Below are positions 1 through 6,267 of a DNA stretch of 14,829 nt, piece after piece. The notes below the pieces were generated by a model. It was not told the DNA's origin and did no database searches. It saw nothing but the letters and a program-made list of their open reading frames with translations. The translations under genes and the position numbers were made by a program. The number at the start of each line of letters is the position of its first letter. Positions within the stretch are counted from its first letter, which is position 1. The stretch comes from Nostoc sp. CHAB 5715 (GTDB lineage: Bacteria > Cyanobacteriota > Cyanobacteriia > Cyanobacteriales > Nostocaceae), in the NCBI RefSeq assembly GCF_020829685.1, contig NZ_JAIVFR010000044.1, positions 1 to 14,829 of the forward strand. Reading direction: 5' to 3'.

Positions 1-141
1 ATGACTAAATAATCCGAAAAATTTTTAGTCTACTTCAGTAGACTTGAGCTATTAGCCTTGGAATTCATTCCAAGGCGGGCGTGGAAGCTAACAGATAATA
101 GATTTCTAGCTTAAGTTGACACGTATGGGCAGTGCCCTTAC
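1..141 (+). mobile_element. Partial MITE-like palindromic element (right half; copy A)
   Basis: This is the right-hand part of the element family seen complete at 5395-5638, 8296-8690 and 11249-11632; its left part lies outside the window. It has the hairpin AGTCTACTTCAGTAGACT (27-44), the linker GCTATTAG, a second hairpin at 56-75 (9-bp arms, TC loop) running into GGCGGGC, and a terminus (about 115-141) resembling the right terminal inverted repeat of copy E: TTGACACGTATG, then ending CCCTTAC. Like copy 5395-5638 it lacks the 145-bp internal module. It encodes no protein, so any mobility would need a transposase supplied in trans. The assignment rests on direct comparison with the other copies in this window. 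Confidence 0.8.
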
Positions 142-150
142 ACATCGTGA

Positions 151-333
151 TGTAATATTGTACAGGTAGAACGATTTACCAGCCTTGGAGAAATTGCTGG
201 GGAAGAAGTTTTGAGTGAGTTGTTTACTTTGTATTCAAAACCAGTGATTCGGCTGAATTCGGTCAAAACATTAAGTTGGCAAGCACAACTTGATAGCGCA
301 TACTTTGTTTCGCCTAGAAAAGCATATCTTTAA
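151..333 (+). pseudogene. Truncated C-terminal gene remnant of unknown function
   Basis: A reading frame stays open from just after the in-frame TGA at 148-150 to TAA at 331-333, giving about 60 codons with ordinary coding character. Recognisable stretches include RFTSLGEIAGEEVLSELF, then VIRLNSVKTLSWQAQLDSAY, and the end SPRKAYL. No ATG or GTG with a ribosome binding site begins it. Its 5' side stops within 10 bp of the end of the MITE-like element at 1-141. The simplest reading is the 3' end of a gene whose 5' part was displaced by the element or by a rearrangement at it. I do not recognise the family. It could instead be chance open frame, but the residue composition argues against that. 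Confidence 0.45.
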
Positions 334-340
334 TTTAACT

Positions 341-592
341 CTCCCATAAGTTCGGGAACTGCTCCCATAAGTCCGGGAGCCGCTCCCATAAGTTCGGGAG
401 CCGCTCCCATAAGTTCGGGAGCCGCTCCCATAAGTTCGGGAACTGCTCCCATAAGTCCGGGAGCCGCTCCCATAAGTCCGGGAGCCGCTCCCATAAGTTC
501 GGGAGCCGCTCCCATAAGTCCGGGAGCCGCTCCCATAAGTTCGGGAGCCGCTCCCATAAGTTCGGGAGCCGCTCCCATAAGTTCGGGAGCCG
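341..592. repeat. 21-bp tandem repeat array, 12 copies, each with a hairpin
   Basis: Twelve head-to-tail units with exact 21-bp period start at 341, 362, 383 and so on to 572. The consensus is CTCCCATAAGTTCGGGAGCC plus G. Across each unit boundary the sequence GGGAGCCGCTCCC forms a 6-bp inverted repeat around one base. Variation is limited to two sites: TTC or TCC before GGG, and AGCCG or AACTG at the unit end. The pair of variants in units 1-2 recurs in units 5-6, suggesting copying of multi-unit blocks. The array sits 28 bp beyond the stop codon of the minus-strand gene at 621-1247, so it may be transcribed as that gene's 3' untranslated region. There are no spacers, so it is not a CRISPR array. 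Confidence 0.95.
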
Positions 593-620
593 CTACAGTT
601 GCAATATTGATAACGATAGC

Positions 621-1247
621 TTAAGTATGGTATGCTGCGAGTCGTTGGAATGCTGACGGCGTTGGAACATCTGCGAGGTGCTGGCGTATCACCTCAGCAC
701 ATGCACCTGGGCTTAACAACGAGGTATCGACTTCAAGATCATAGATACCAGGGATGTGGACTTCACGTTGCCATAACTGAACTGGATGTGGCATTAATGA
801 GTAGGCTGTACTTCCCACTTTCCCCCCTGTCTTTTGTCGCCGTTCCATAATGATTTCAATGGGGCAACGAACGCCTACGAACAAGACCGGCAATCCGTTC
901 AAACGCCGCGCACTATCGGCCAGAATGCCCCGTGGGATTGCGTAGGCGTCATGGTGTCCAACATCAACCACGACATTCAGACCCAAGCGGCTGTGGGCGG
1001 CGATGGACTCATACATGGCGCTGTACAGAATGGGAACAAGGGGTTCGATGTCCTGGCGTTCTCCCCCTGGCCGCAGACCGATCCCAGGCAGGTATCGTGG
1101 GGGAGTCATTTGCATAAACCTATCGACACCCAAGTTCATCCACAGACCATCAAATGTCTCCTGGATCACTGCGACAATGCTTGACTTCCCCGATCGCGGG
1201 ACACCATTCAGGATGATAATCTGTCCTAGCTCCTGTGTCTGCCCCAT
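621..1247 (-). CDS. Chloramphenicol phosphotransferase-like P-loop kinase
   Basis: The protein of 208 residues from the chosen ATG matches the chloramphenicol phosphotransferase-like family, P-loop NTPases related to the Streptomyces venezuelae enzyme that phosphorylates chloramphenicol. A strand leads into the Walker A motif GVPRSGKSS at residues 15-23. A conserved NLGVDRF segment follows, with Asp42 in the position of the family's catalytic aspartate, and then the family-typical GLRPGG stretch. A strand ending VVVDVGHHD and the later VLFVGVRCP fit the rest of the kinase fold. Length is slightly above the roughly 180 residues of the Streptomyces enzyme. The frame could begin at a GTG at 1253, but that codon overlaps the ribosome binding site. 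The physiological substrate in cyanobacteria is unknown; antibiotic phosphorylation is only one possibility. The gene stands alone, and a 21-bp repeat array follows its stop codon. Confidence 0.8.
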   Translation of the reverse strand: MGQTQELGQIIILNGVPRSGKSSIVAVIQETFDGLWMNLGVDRFMQMTPPRYLPGIGLRPGGERQDIEPLVPILYSAMYESIAAHSRLGLNVVVDVGHHDAYAIPRGILADSARRLNGLPVLFVGVRCPIEIIMERRQKTGGKVGSTAYSLMPHPVQLWQREVHIPGIYDLEVDTSLLSPGACAEVIRQHLADVPTPSAFQRLAAYHT

Positions 1248-1252
1248 GATCA

Positions 1253-1258
1253 CTCCTC
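1253..1258 (-). promoter_or_regulatory. Ribosome binding site deciding the ATG start at 1247
   Basis: On the minus strand GAGGAG is followed by a 5-nt spacer and ATG at 1247-1245. The alternative GTG at 1253-1251 shares its first base with this motif and so could not use it. Confidence 0.65.
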
Positions 1259-1326
1259 GCGTCTTTAATATATAGTTAGCAGTTCCACGTTAAGGCTAAA
1301 ATGTTGAATCGGCAATTGAAAATGCT

Positions 1327-1360
1327 TCTACCTCAGCCATGAAGCATTGGCTGAGGTAGA
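1327..1360. other. 13-bp perfect hairpin upstream of the CPT-like gene
   Basis: Arms at 1327-1339 and 1348-1360 (core CTACCTCAGCC / GGCTGAGGTAG) are perfectly complementary around an 8-nt loop. Neither strand shows a convincing T tract straight after it, so a simple intrinsic terminator is not clearly supported. It lies about 80 bp upstream of the minus-strand kinase gene, so it could be in that gene's leader, or form the end of a small RNA. Confidence 0.6.
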
Positions 1361-1405
1361 GATTTAATTGTGAGTGCAAGCACATTGCAAGGTAGACCGC
1401 TAGCA

Positions 1406-1633
1406 TTACGAGTTAGACGCTAAAACGGCTATAAAGATTTTAAAAGGGACAATTTCTAGTTTACCCAGTGCCACAAAGTTGGTTGAAGATTGCAGCAATC
1501 TATTGCCGTTGATTTCAACTTTTTTGGGTTTAAGTTGATCCGCCCGTGATTCAAATCGCGGGATAATATAGCGATCGCTCGTTTGTATGCAATAGACTTT
1601 GACCTCTCTCCTAAGAGGAGCTACGGTGTACAC
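1406..1633 (-). pseudogene. Possible gene remnant entering a dispersed repeat
   Basis: A 75-codon frame has its only ATG inside the GTGTACAC repeat (1603-1640), which supplies residues MYTVAPLRRE. The remainder, from about residue 11, looks more like ordinary coding sequence, for example DRYIIPRFESRADQLKPKKV, then VEINGNRLL and ALGKLEIVPF. This suggests the 3' end of a gene whose 5' end was replaced by the repeat. There is no ribosome binding site and I recognise no family. It may equally be a fortuitous open frame. Confidence 0.2.
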
Positions 1634-1759
1634 ACAAGTCGAATTACCCTCCTTAATCCCCCCTTAGAAAGCTACGGTGTACACACAAGTGCTGTCCACA
1701 TAGGTTTCAACTTTTTTACCTACATTTTGTCAGAGTTAAACTGTCACACTCACCGACAT

Positions 1760-1878
1760 CCCGCCCAGAACTAAAGTTCAGGGCTAATAGCTGAAGTCCA
1801 CTTAAGTGGACTAAATTGATCGTTCAGTCCACTTAAGTGGACTTCAGCTATGAGACTCGGAATTCATTCCGAGGCGGG
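1760..1878. repeat. Palindromic modular element flanked by CCCGCC and GGCGGG
   Basis: The element runs CCCGCC, hairpin GAACTAAAGTTC (1768-1779), CTAATAGCT, perfect palindrome AGTCCACTTAAGTGGACT (1795-1812), a 13-bp spacer, and the same palindrome again (1826-1843). It ends with AGCTATGAG, a hairpin at 1856-1873 and GGCGGG. The whole is itself a large imperfect inverted repeat. It shares its module order with the cores of the elements at 1-141, 5395-5638, 8296-8690 and 11249-11632, but the stem sequences differ while staying paired. It lacks their GTAGGGG termini. Confidence 0.85.
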
Positions 1879-1976
1879 ATAGAAACGCAGTGCGAGATTT
1901 TTTAATAAAGATAGACTGCGACAAGACTTGTGTGTACACCGTAGCCTTAGAAAGGGGGGAGACCGGAAATCTAGTT

Positions 1977-2017
1977 CCCTCCCCTTTATAAGGGGAGGGT
2001 TAGGGTGGGGTAAAACC
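1977..2017. repeat. 10-bp hairpin followed by a GGTTAGGGTGGGGTAAAACC repeat copy
   Basis: CCCTCCCCTT (1977-1986) and AAGGGGAGGG (1990-1999) form a perfect 10-bp stem with a TAT loop. Overlapping its end is the 20-mer GGTTAGGGTGGGGTAAAACC (1998-2017), which recurs near-identically at 14440-14459 (inverted), 14544-14563 and 14810-14829. Similarity with the 14544 copy continues beyond the 20-mer (AAAACCTT, then AATCAG). Confidence 0.85.
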
Positions 2018-2060
2018 TTGGTTAATCAGCTATTTCAGACTTGTGTGTACACCGTAGCTC

Positions 2061-2126
2061 CTAAAAGGAGAGAGGCTTTAAATCTTACTCCCCAACCCTA
2101 GTAGGAAAGGGGTTGGGGGTTAGGTC
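2061..2126 (-). repeat. Dispersed C-rich repeat, inverted relative to 6172-6240
   Basis: Read on the minus strand this segment (GACCTAACCCCCAACCCCTT, then GGGGAGTAAGATTTAAAGCC and CTCTCTCC) matches 6172-6232 almost base for base outside a variable centre. It abuts and partly overlaps the outer GTGTACAC repeat, so two dispersed repeats are joined here. Confidence 0.85.
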
Positions 2127-2219
2127 CCTATTGGACTCAACTGAGAAATCGCACCCTCTTTAACTTAAAGATTAAGGTAAAATTATAATTAAAAATATTA
2201 AGAATTTTAAAGCTAATCA

Positions 2220-3740
2220 ATGTCCAGCATTACTCTTGACAAAAGTAACTCTCATGTCGTGGTTATCGGTGCGGGAATAGGTGGACTGACTGCTGGAGCA
2301 TTATTAGCTCATAGAGGTTACAGCGTCTTAATTTTAGATCAGGCTCTTGTACCCGGAGGCTGTGCTTCGACGTTTAAACGCCAGGGATTTACCTTTGATG
2401 TGGGCGCAACTCAGGTGGCGGGGTTGGAACCAGGGGGAATTCACCACCGGATTTTCTCAGAATTGTCAATAGATTTGCCACAAGCAACGCCTTGCGACCC
2501 TGCTTGTGCGGTATATTTACCTGGGGAAAGCACACCGATTAATGTTTGGCGCGACCAAGAGAAATGGCAAGAAGAACGACAAAAACAGTTTCCTGGTAGC
2601 GAACCATTTTGGCAGTTGATGGCAACTTTATTTGATGCTAGTTGGGAATTTCAAGGACGCGATCCGGTGCTACCACCACGTAATTTATGGGATTTGTGGC
2701 AACTAGCGCAAGCGGTGCGTCCTAGTACATTAATTACTGTACCCTTCACTTTGTTTACGGTAGGAGATGCTTTACGGTTATGTGGACTGGGAAATGACCA
2801 ACGACTGAGAACTTTTTTAGATTTGCAACTGAAGTTGTATTCTCAAGTTAATGCAGAACAGACAGCATTACTTTATGCAGCCACAGCGTTGAGTGTATCC
2901 CAACTGCCCCAAGGATTGTTTCACCTCCAGGGAAGTATGCAAGTATTAAGCGATCGCCTGGTACAATCCTTAGAAAGAGATGGCGGCAAATTGTTGATGC
3001 GCCACACTGTAGAACAAATCAAAGTAGAAAACGGCAAAGCTACTGCTGTAGTCATTAGAAATCAAAAAACTGGGGAAGTCTGGACAGAAGCCGCAGACCA
3101 TATAGTTACCAATGTCACCGTGCAAAACTTGGTGCAGTTATTGGGAGAACAAGCGCCATCTGGATACAAAAACCGGGTGGAAAAACTACCCCAAGCATCG
3201 GGTGCATTTGTGGTGTATTTGGGTGTAGATGCCAGCGCGATTCCGCCTGAATGCCCTCCCCATCTACAATTTATGTACGATGTCAATGGCCCCATTGGCG
3301 AGAATAATTCCCTGTTTGTTTCTGTTAGTCATCCTGGAGATGGTCGCGCACCGGAGGGGAAAGCGACAATTATTGCTTCTTCATTTGTCGATCCTACACA
3401 GTGGTGGCAGACTGATGATTATGAAGGACTAAAAGAAAAGTTTACCCAAGAAGCGATCGCTCGTCTTGCCCAATACTTTTATCTCAAACCAGAAACTATT
3501 ATTTATCAGGAAGCCGCAACACCGCGCACCTTTGCTCATTTCACAGCCCGCGATCGCGGTATAGTTGGCGGTATTGGTCAAAGAATTCCCACCTTTGGCC
3601 CCTTTGGGTTCGCCAATCGTACACCAATCCAGCATCTATGGTTAGTTGGTGACTCCACCCATCCAGGGGAAGGTACTGCTGGGGTGAGTTATTCGGCGCT
3701 AACAGTAGTTAGGCAAATTGAGGCGCAAAAAGTAGATTAG
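2220..3740 (+). CDS. crtD: CrtD-type carotenoid 3',4'-desaturase (FAD-dependent)
   Basis: The 506-residue protein is a phytoene-desaturase-like flavoprotein of the cyanobacterial CrtD group, which introduces the C-3',4' double bond during myxol (myxoxanthophyll) glycoside synthesis. At the N-terminus the Rossmann FAD-binding motif GAGIGGL occupies residues 17-23, followed by LILDQ and the PGGCAST segment. At the C-terminus the second FAD-contacting motif LWLVGDSTHPGEGTAG lies near residues 473-488. The length suits the family. The middle segment LYSQVNAEQTALLYAATAL with LPQGLFHLQGSMQVL agrees with CrtD rather than CrtI, CrtP or CrtO as I remember them; a related isomerase or desaturase cannot be fully excluded. 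The ATG at 2220 has no strong ribosome binding site. The gene is monocistronic here: repeats precede it and 477 bp of non-coding DNA follow. No other carotenoid gene is in the window. Confidence 0.8.
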   Translation: MSSITLDKSNSHVVVIGAGIGGLTAGALLAHRGYSVLILDQALVPGGCASTFKRQGFTFDVGATQVAGLEPGGIHHRIFSELSIDLPQATPCDPACAVYLPGESTPINVWRDQEKWQEERQKQFPGSEPFWQLMATLFDASWEFQGRDPVLPPRNLWDLWQLAQAVRPSTLITVPFTLFTVGDALRLCGLGNDQRLRTFLDLQLKLYSQVNAEQTALLYAATALSVSQLPQGLFHLQGSMQVLSDRLVQSLERDGGKLLMRHTVEQIKVENGKATAVVIRNQKTGEVWTEAADHIVTNVTVQNLVQLLGEQAPSGYKNRVEKLPQASGAFVVYLGVDASAIPPECPPHLQFMYDVNGPIGENNSLFVSVSHPGDGRAPEGKATIIASSFVDPTQWWQTDDYEGLKEKFTQEAIARLAQYFYLKPETIIYQEAATPRTFAHFTARDRGIVGGIGQRIPTFGPFGFANRTPIQHLWLVGDSTHPGEGTAGVSYSALTVVRQIEAQKVD

Positions 3741-3780
3741 GTTCATCTAATTCCGCTATCGTAATTAATTATTAGTGACA

Positions 3781-3866
3781 ACACCCCAGATCGTAATGGG
3801 GTTTAATTCCCCTGCCTGTAGAGGCAGCACGTTTTGTGTCGGGGTAAAATCCCCGTTACAAAACGT
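3781..3866. other. Cluster of hairpins downstream of crtD
   Basis: Several inverted repeats lie 40-125 bp after the crtD stop. These are CCCC...GGGG at 3784-3801, CTGCC/GGCAG at 3812-3826, and a compound stem at 3829-3866 in which ACGTTTTGT pairs with ACAAAACGT and encloses CGGGG/CCCCG. No T tract follows, so it is a candidate 3'-end structure or a dispersed repeat rather than a clear intrinsic terminator. Confidence 0.55.
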
Positions 3867-3980
3867 AATTGCGAATTGCGAATTGGTTTAACTTCCGTTT
3901 TTGCACGGTTCTGATACTGTTGGTCAATTCGCTAGGGGTTAAACCCCCCCATCCCTAAAATCCTGGTTTTGCGTTGCTTT

Positions 3981-4033
3981 CCCGCCCTGCAATAAATTGC
4001 GGGCTAATAGCTAAAGTACGTTGAAACGCACTG
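3981..4033. repeat. Half-copy of the CCCGCC palindromic element
   Basis: CCCGCC is followed by the hairpin GCAATAAATTGC, GGGCTAATAGCT, and an imperfect palindrome AGTACGTTGAAACGCACT. This is the same module order as 1760-1824, with different stem sequences. The element is not mirrored afterwards, so it is a half unit. The rest of 3867-4217 holds nothing clear beyond a weak minus-strand open frame. Confidence 0.65.
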
Positions 4034-4217
4034 AAATTAAAGAAATTAAGATGGATTGGGGCTGATGGCTTAGACTCCCTACCAATTCGCCAACAGTATC
4101 CGGTTCTCGGCTCAATGCTAAAACTCCTCCTTCCGTGGCAGGTAAGTCATACCTGTAACCGATGGCAAACAGTACAGAAAACTGGTGAAATAAGGTTAGT
4201 GTTGCTAATCTGGAGTA

Positions 4218-5324
4218 ATGACAGACAGCGTTTTAATTCTTGGTGGACGGGGGCGGATTGGTAGCAGTGTTGCTCAGGATCTCGCTACCCATACGCAGGC
4301 TCAAATTACGATTACTGGACGTTCTGCGGAGTTTGGGAAGGCTGTTAGCTTGTCTTCTGGAGGACAAGTGCAGTTTTTGGTATTGGACTTGGCAGAAGTT
4401 GACAAGTTGCGAGATGCGATCGCAAACTCTAACTTAGTCATCCATTGTGCTGGGCCATTTCACTATCGAGATACTAATGTTCTCGAAACCTGTATTGCTC
4501 AAGGCGTTAACTATATAGATGTCAGCGACCATCGTTCTTATACCAGCAAAGCTCTCAATTTCAGTGAACAAGCTGCTGCTGCTGGTGTGACGGCAATTAT
4601 TAATAGTGGTATTTTTCCTGGTATTTCTAATAGCATGGTGCGTCAGGGGGTTGAACAATTTGATAAACCAGAAAAGATCCATTTAAGTTATTTAGTTTCC
4701 GGTTCTGGCGGTGCTGGCATTACAGTGATGCGGACAACTTTTCTTGGGTTGCAGTATCCTTTTGAGACTTGGATAGATGGAAAATGGCAGATAATTAAGC
4801 CTTATAGTGAAAGAGAATTAGTTGAGTTTCCACCTCCTTATGGACGCACCGGAGTTTACTGGTTTGATATGCCAGAAACCTTTACACTACCCAAAGCCTT
4901 CCCATCAGTAAAAACTGTAATTACTAAGTTTGGCTCTGTTCCCGATTTTTACAATCACCTAACTTGGATTGCTGCACATATTTTTCCCAAGTGGTTAATG
5001 CAGCGTCGTTACATGATTGAATTTCTGTCTCATGTCAGCCATTCGATGACAGATGTCACTAATAATTTTAGTGGAATTGGGGTAGCAGTTCGTTCAGAAG
5101 TTACAGGGCAAAAAGATGGTGAAACTGCCGTTTATTGTTCAACTGTAGTGCATGAAAATACAGCTGTGGCTTCTGGTTGCGGCACAGGTAGTATTGCCCA
5201 GTTATTGCTAGAAGGTAAACTTAAGAAACCAGGTGTTTTTGCTGTGGAAGAAGCGCTACCAACAAATTTATTTGAAGAGGTAATGCAAAGCCGAGGAATT
5301 AAAATTAATCACAGTTGGTTATAG
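4218..5324 (+). CDS. Saccharopine dehydrogenase-like NAD(P)-binding oxidoreductase
   Basis: The 368-residue protein opens with a Rossmann fold: VLILGGRGRIGSSVA with G9, G10, G12 and G15 of the nucleotide-binding loop, then TITGRS where the second strand ends. The stretches FLVLDLAE and LVIHCAGPFHYRDTNVLETC, followed by GVNYIDVSDH and GIFPGISN, are the signature of the saccharopine dehydrogenase/reductase-like superfamily. This group includes many cyanobacterial proteins without a known substrate. Lysine metabolism should not be assumed. The ATG at 4218 has GGAG only 2 nt upstream (4212-4215), an unusually short spacing, but no better in-frame start is near. It lies 477 bp after crtD in the same direction with repeats between, so co-transcription is doubtful. 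Family assignment is firm; function is not. Confidence 0.8.
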   Translation: MTDSVLILGGRGRIGSSVAQDLATHTQAQITITGRSAEFGKAVSLSSGGQVQFLVLDLAEVDKLRDAIANSNLVIHCAGPFHYRDTNVLETCIAQGVNYIDVSDHRSYTSKALNFSEQAAAAGVTAIINSGIFPGISNSMVRQGVEQFDKPEKIHLSYLVSGSGGAGITVMRTTFLGLQYPFETWIDGKWQIIKPYSERELVEFPPPYGRTGVYWFDMPETFTLPKAFPSVKTVITKFGSVPDFYNHLTWIAAHIFPKWLMQRRYMIEFLSHVSHSMTDVTNNFSGIGVAVRSEVTGQKDGETAVYCSTVVHENTAVASGCGTGSIAQLLLEGKLKKPGVFAVEEALPTNLFEEVMQSRGIKINHSWL

Positions 5325-5394
5325 GTGAATACGTTTGGGTTAAGCACACTGGGTGAGAATTTCATCCGATTTCACGAAATATTCAGATACAGAG

Positions 5395-5638
5395 GTAGGG
5401 GCGTACAAATGTACATTGGTGTCAATTTAACGTAAAAGCCATGTCCCGCAAGGAACTGAAGTTCCTTGCTAATAGCGAAAGTCTTCTTTTGATGACTAAA
5501 TATAGCCAAAAATCTTTAGTCTACTTCAGTAGACTTTAGCTAAAAGCCAAAGAACTTTAGTTCGAGGCGGGTGAGTCAGCCAACAGTTAAGCTATTTCTA
5601 GGCTTTTGTTGACACCAATGACATCTGTACGCCCCTAC
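5395..5638 (+). mobile_element. Complete MITE-like element, short form (copy D)
   Basis: The 244-bp element is bounded by inverted termini: GTAGGGGCGTACAAATGT at the left and the reverse complement of GTAGGGGCGTACAGATGT at the right. Each continues as CATTGGTGTCAA, about 30 bp in all with one substitution and one indel. Inside are a 22-nt hairpin (5448-5469), the imperfect AGTCTTCTTTTGATGACT (5480-5497), AGTCTACTTCAGTAGACT (5518-5535), GAACTTTAGTTC (5552-5563) and GGCGGGTG. It lacks the 145-bp module present in 11249-11632 and so shows its empty site, GTTGACACCAATG. No target duplication is obvious beyond a possible TA. It lies between two same-strand genes. No transposase is encoded. Confidence 0.85.
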
Positions 5639-5759
5639 TATAGGCAAAAATTAATATACCTTGCGGTAGAAGTAAAAACTGTACCTAAACATCTAGGATG
5701 CCTGTGAGCCTGAAATCTTGAATATATTTATACATCACCACGGCTCATAAAATAAAAAC

Positions 5760-5764
5760 AGGAG
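5760..5764 (+). promoter_or_regulatory. Ribosome binding site for the GTG start at 5774
   Basis: AGGAG is followed by a 9-nt, T-rich spacer and GTG at 5774. This supports initiation at GTG in the absence of any nearby ATG. Confidence 0.6.
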
Positions 5765-5773
5765 CGTTTTTTT

Positions 5774-6163
5774 GTGCAAAAAATTTTATTAACTTTAAAG
5801 CAAGCGTTACGTTCAAGCTTTTTGGTCGTTGGTTTAATTATTTTCATTAGCTTGTCAGGTTCTTTCATTTTCGTTCAGCAAGCTAGTTATGCAACTACTC
5901 TTGAAGAATTAAAGCTAATACCGCCAGAGTATAAACCAAATTCTGAAGAAAAAATTAATCGTGCTAACGAATTTGATCCTGGTGTTGGTGTTCAAGAAGA
6001 AGAACGACAAGAAGCTTATGAGCAAGCAATAAAAGATTCAAAAAATCTTAATACTCTAGAGAAGACTTACGAAAGGAATTTGAAGGCTGAACAAGAACAA
6101 AATCCCCCAGAAAGTTTTGGGGAAAAAGCGAAAGAAGTTATTGAAAAGGTGACGGGTAAATAG
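5774..6163 (+). CDS. Small exported, highly charged protein of unknown function
   Basis: The product has 129 residues starting at GTG. Residues 1-15 are basic, 16-34 form a hydrophobic helix (FLVVGLIIFISLSG...), and QQASYA then TT gives a likely signal peptidase I site after Ala40. The mature part of about 89 residues is hydrophilic and dominated by Glu, Lys, Gln and Asn. It has a helical EEERQEAYEQAIKD segment and an amphipathic-looking C-terminus FGEKAKEVIEKVTGK. No enzymatic motif or cysteine is visible. It is probably periplasmic or membrane-associated. I recognise no named family. The gene is convergent with the antiporter gene; a repeat hairpin lies between them. A MITE-like element ends 135 bp upstream, so its promoter lies in the short stretch 5639-5759. 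Confidence 0.75.
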   Translation: MQKILLTLKQALRSSFLVVGLIIFISLSGSFIFVQQASYATTLEELKLIPPEYKPNSEEKINRANEFDPGVGVQEEERQEAYEQAIKDSKNLNTLEKTYERNLKAEQEQNPPESFGEKAKEVIEKVTGK

Positions 6164-6171
6164 GGAATATA

Positions 6172-6240
6172 GACCTAACCCCCAACCCCTTCCCTGCAAG
6201 GGAAGGGGAGTAAGATTCAAAGCCTCTCTTCGGTTTTGAG
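6172..6240 (+). repeat. Dispersed C-rich repeat with 10-bp hairpin between convergent genes
   Basis: CCCCTTCCCT (6186-6195) and AGGGAAGGGG (6199-6208) form a perfect stem with a 3-nt loop. The surrounding sequence recurs inverted at 2061-2126. Lying between two convergent genes, the hairpin could end transcription from both sides, but no T tract follows it, so terminator function is inferred from position only. Confidence 0.75.
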
Positions 6241-6267
6241 TCACAGGTTTAGAAAATTAAATTACTT

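Larger units (their letters stand above)
1603..2075. repeat. Nested inverted repeats of the GTGTACAC dispersed family
   Basis: The outer pair is a 38-bp inverted repeat at 1603-1640 and 2038-2075. It differs only in the 3-bp centre of an internal CTCCT/AGGAG hairpin (AAG versus the inverted equivalent of TTT) and contains GGAGCTACGGTGTACACACA. An inner pair (1671-1690 and 1926-1945) carries the same 20-bp core GCTACGGTGTACACACAAGT in opposite orientations. Between the inner pair lies a third, unrelated palindromic element (1760-1878). A further diverged core lies at 14477-14497. The dispersed copies, perfect cores and absence of coding capacity fit a small non-autonomous or REP-like family. 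Confidence 0.85.

Noticed and set aside
330..578. 82-codon minus-strand frame of repeating MGAAPEL
   Set aside because: It is only the translation of the 21-bp array; there is no ribosome binding site, no unique sequence beyond a few residues, and every unit offers a start codon.
341..592. Possible CRISPR array
   Set aside because: Units are contiguous with no unique spacers, and no cas genes are present; the same applies to 14627-14803.
632..1275. Three plus-strand open frames opposite the kinase gene
   Set aside because: They are antisense shadows of a gene with clear family motifs.
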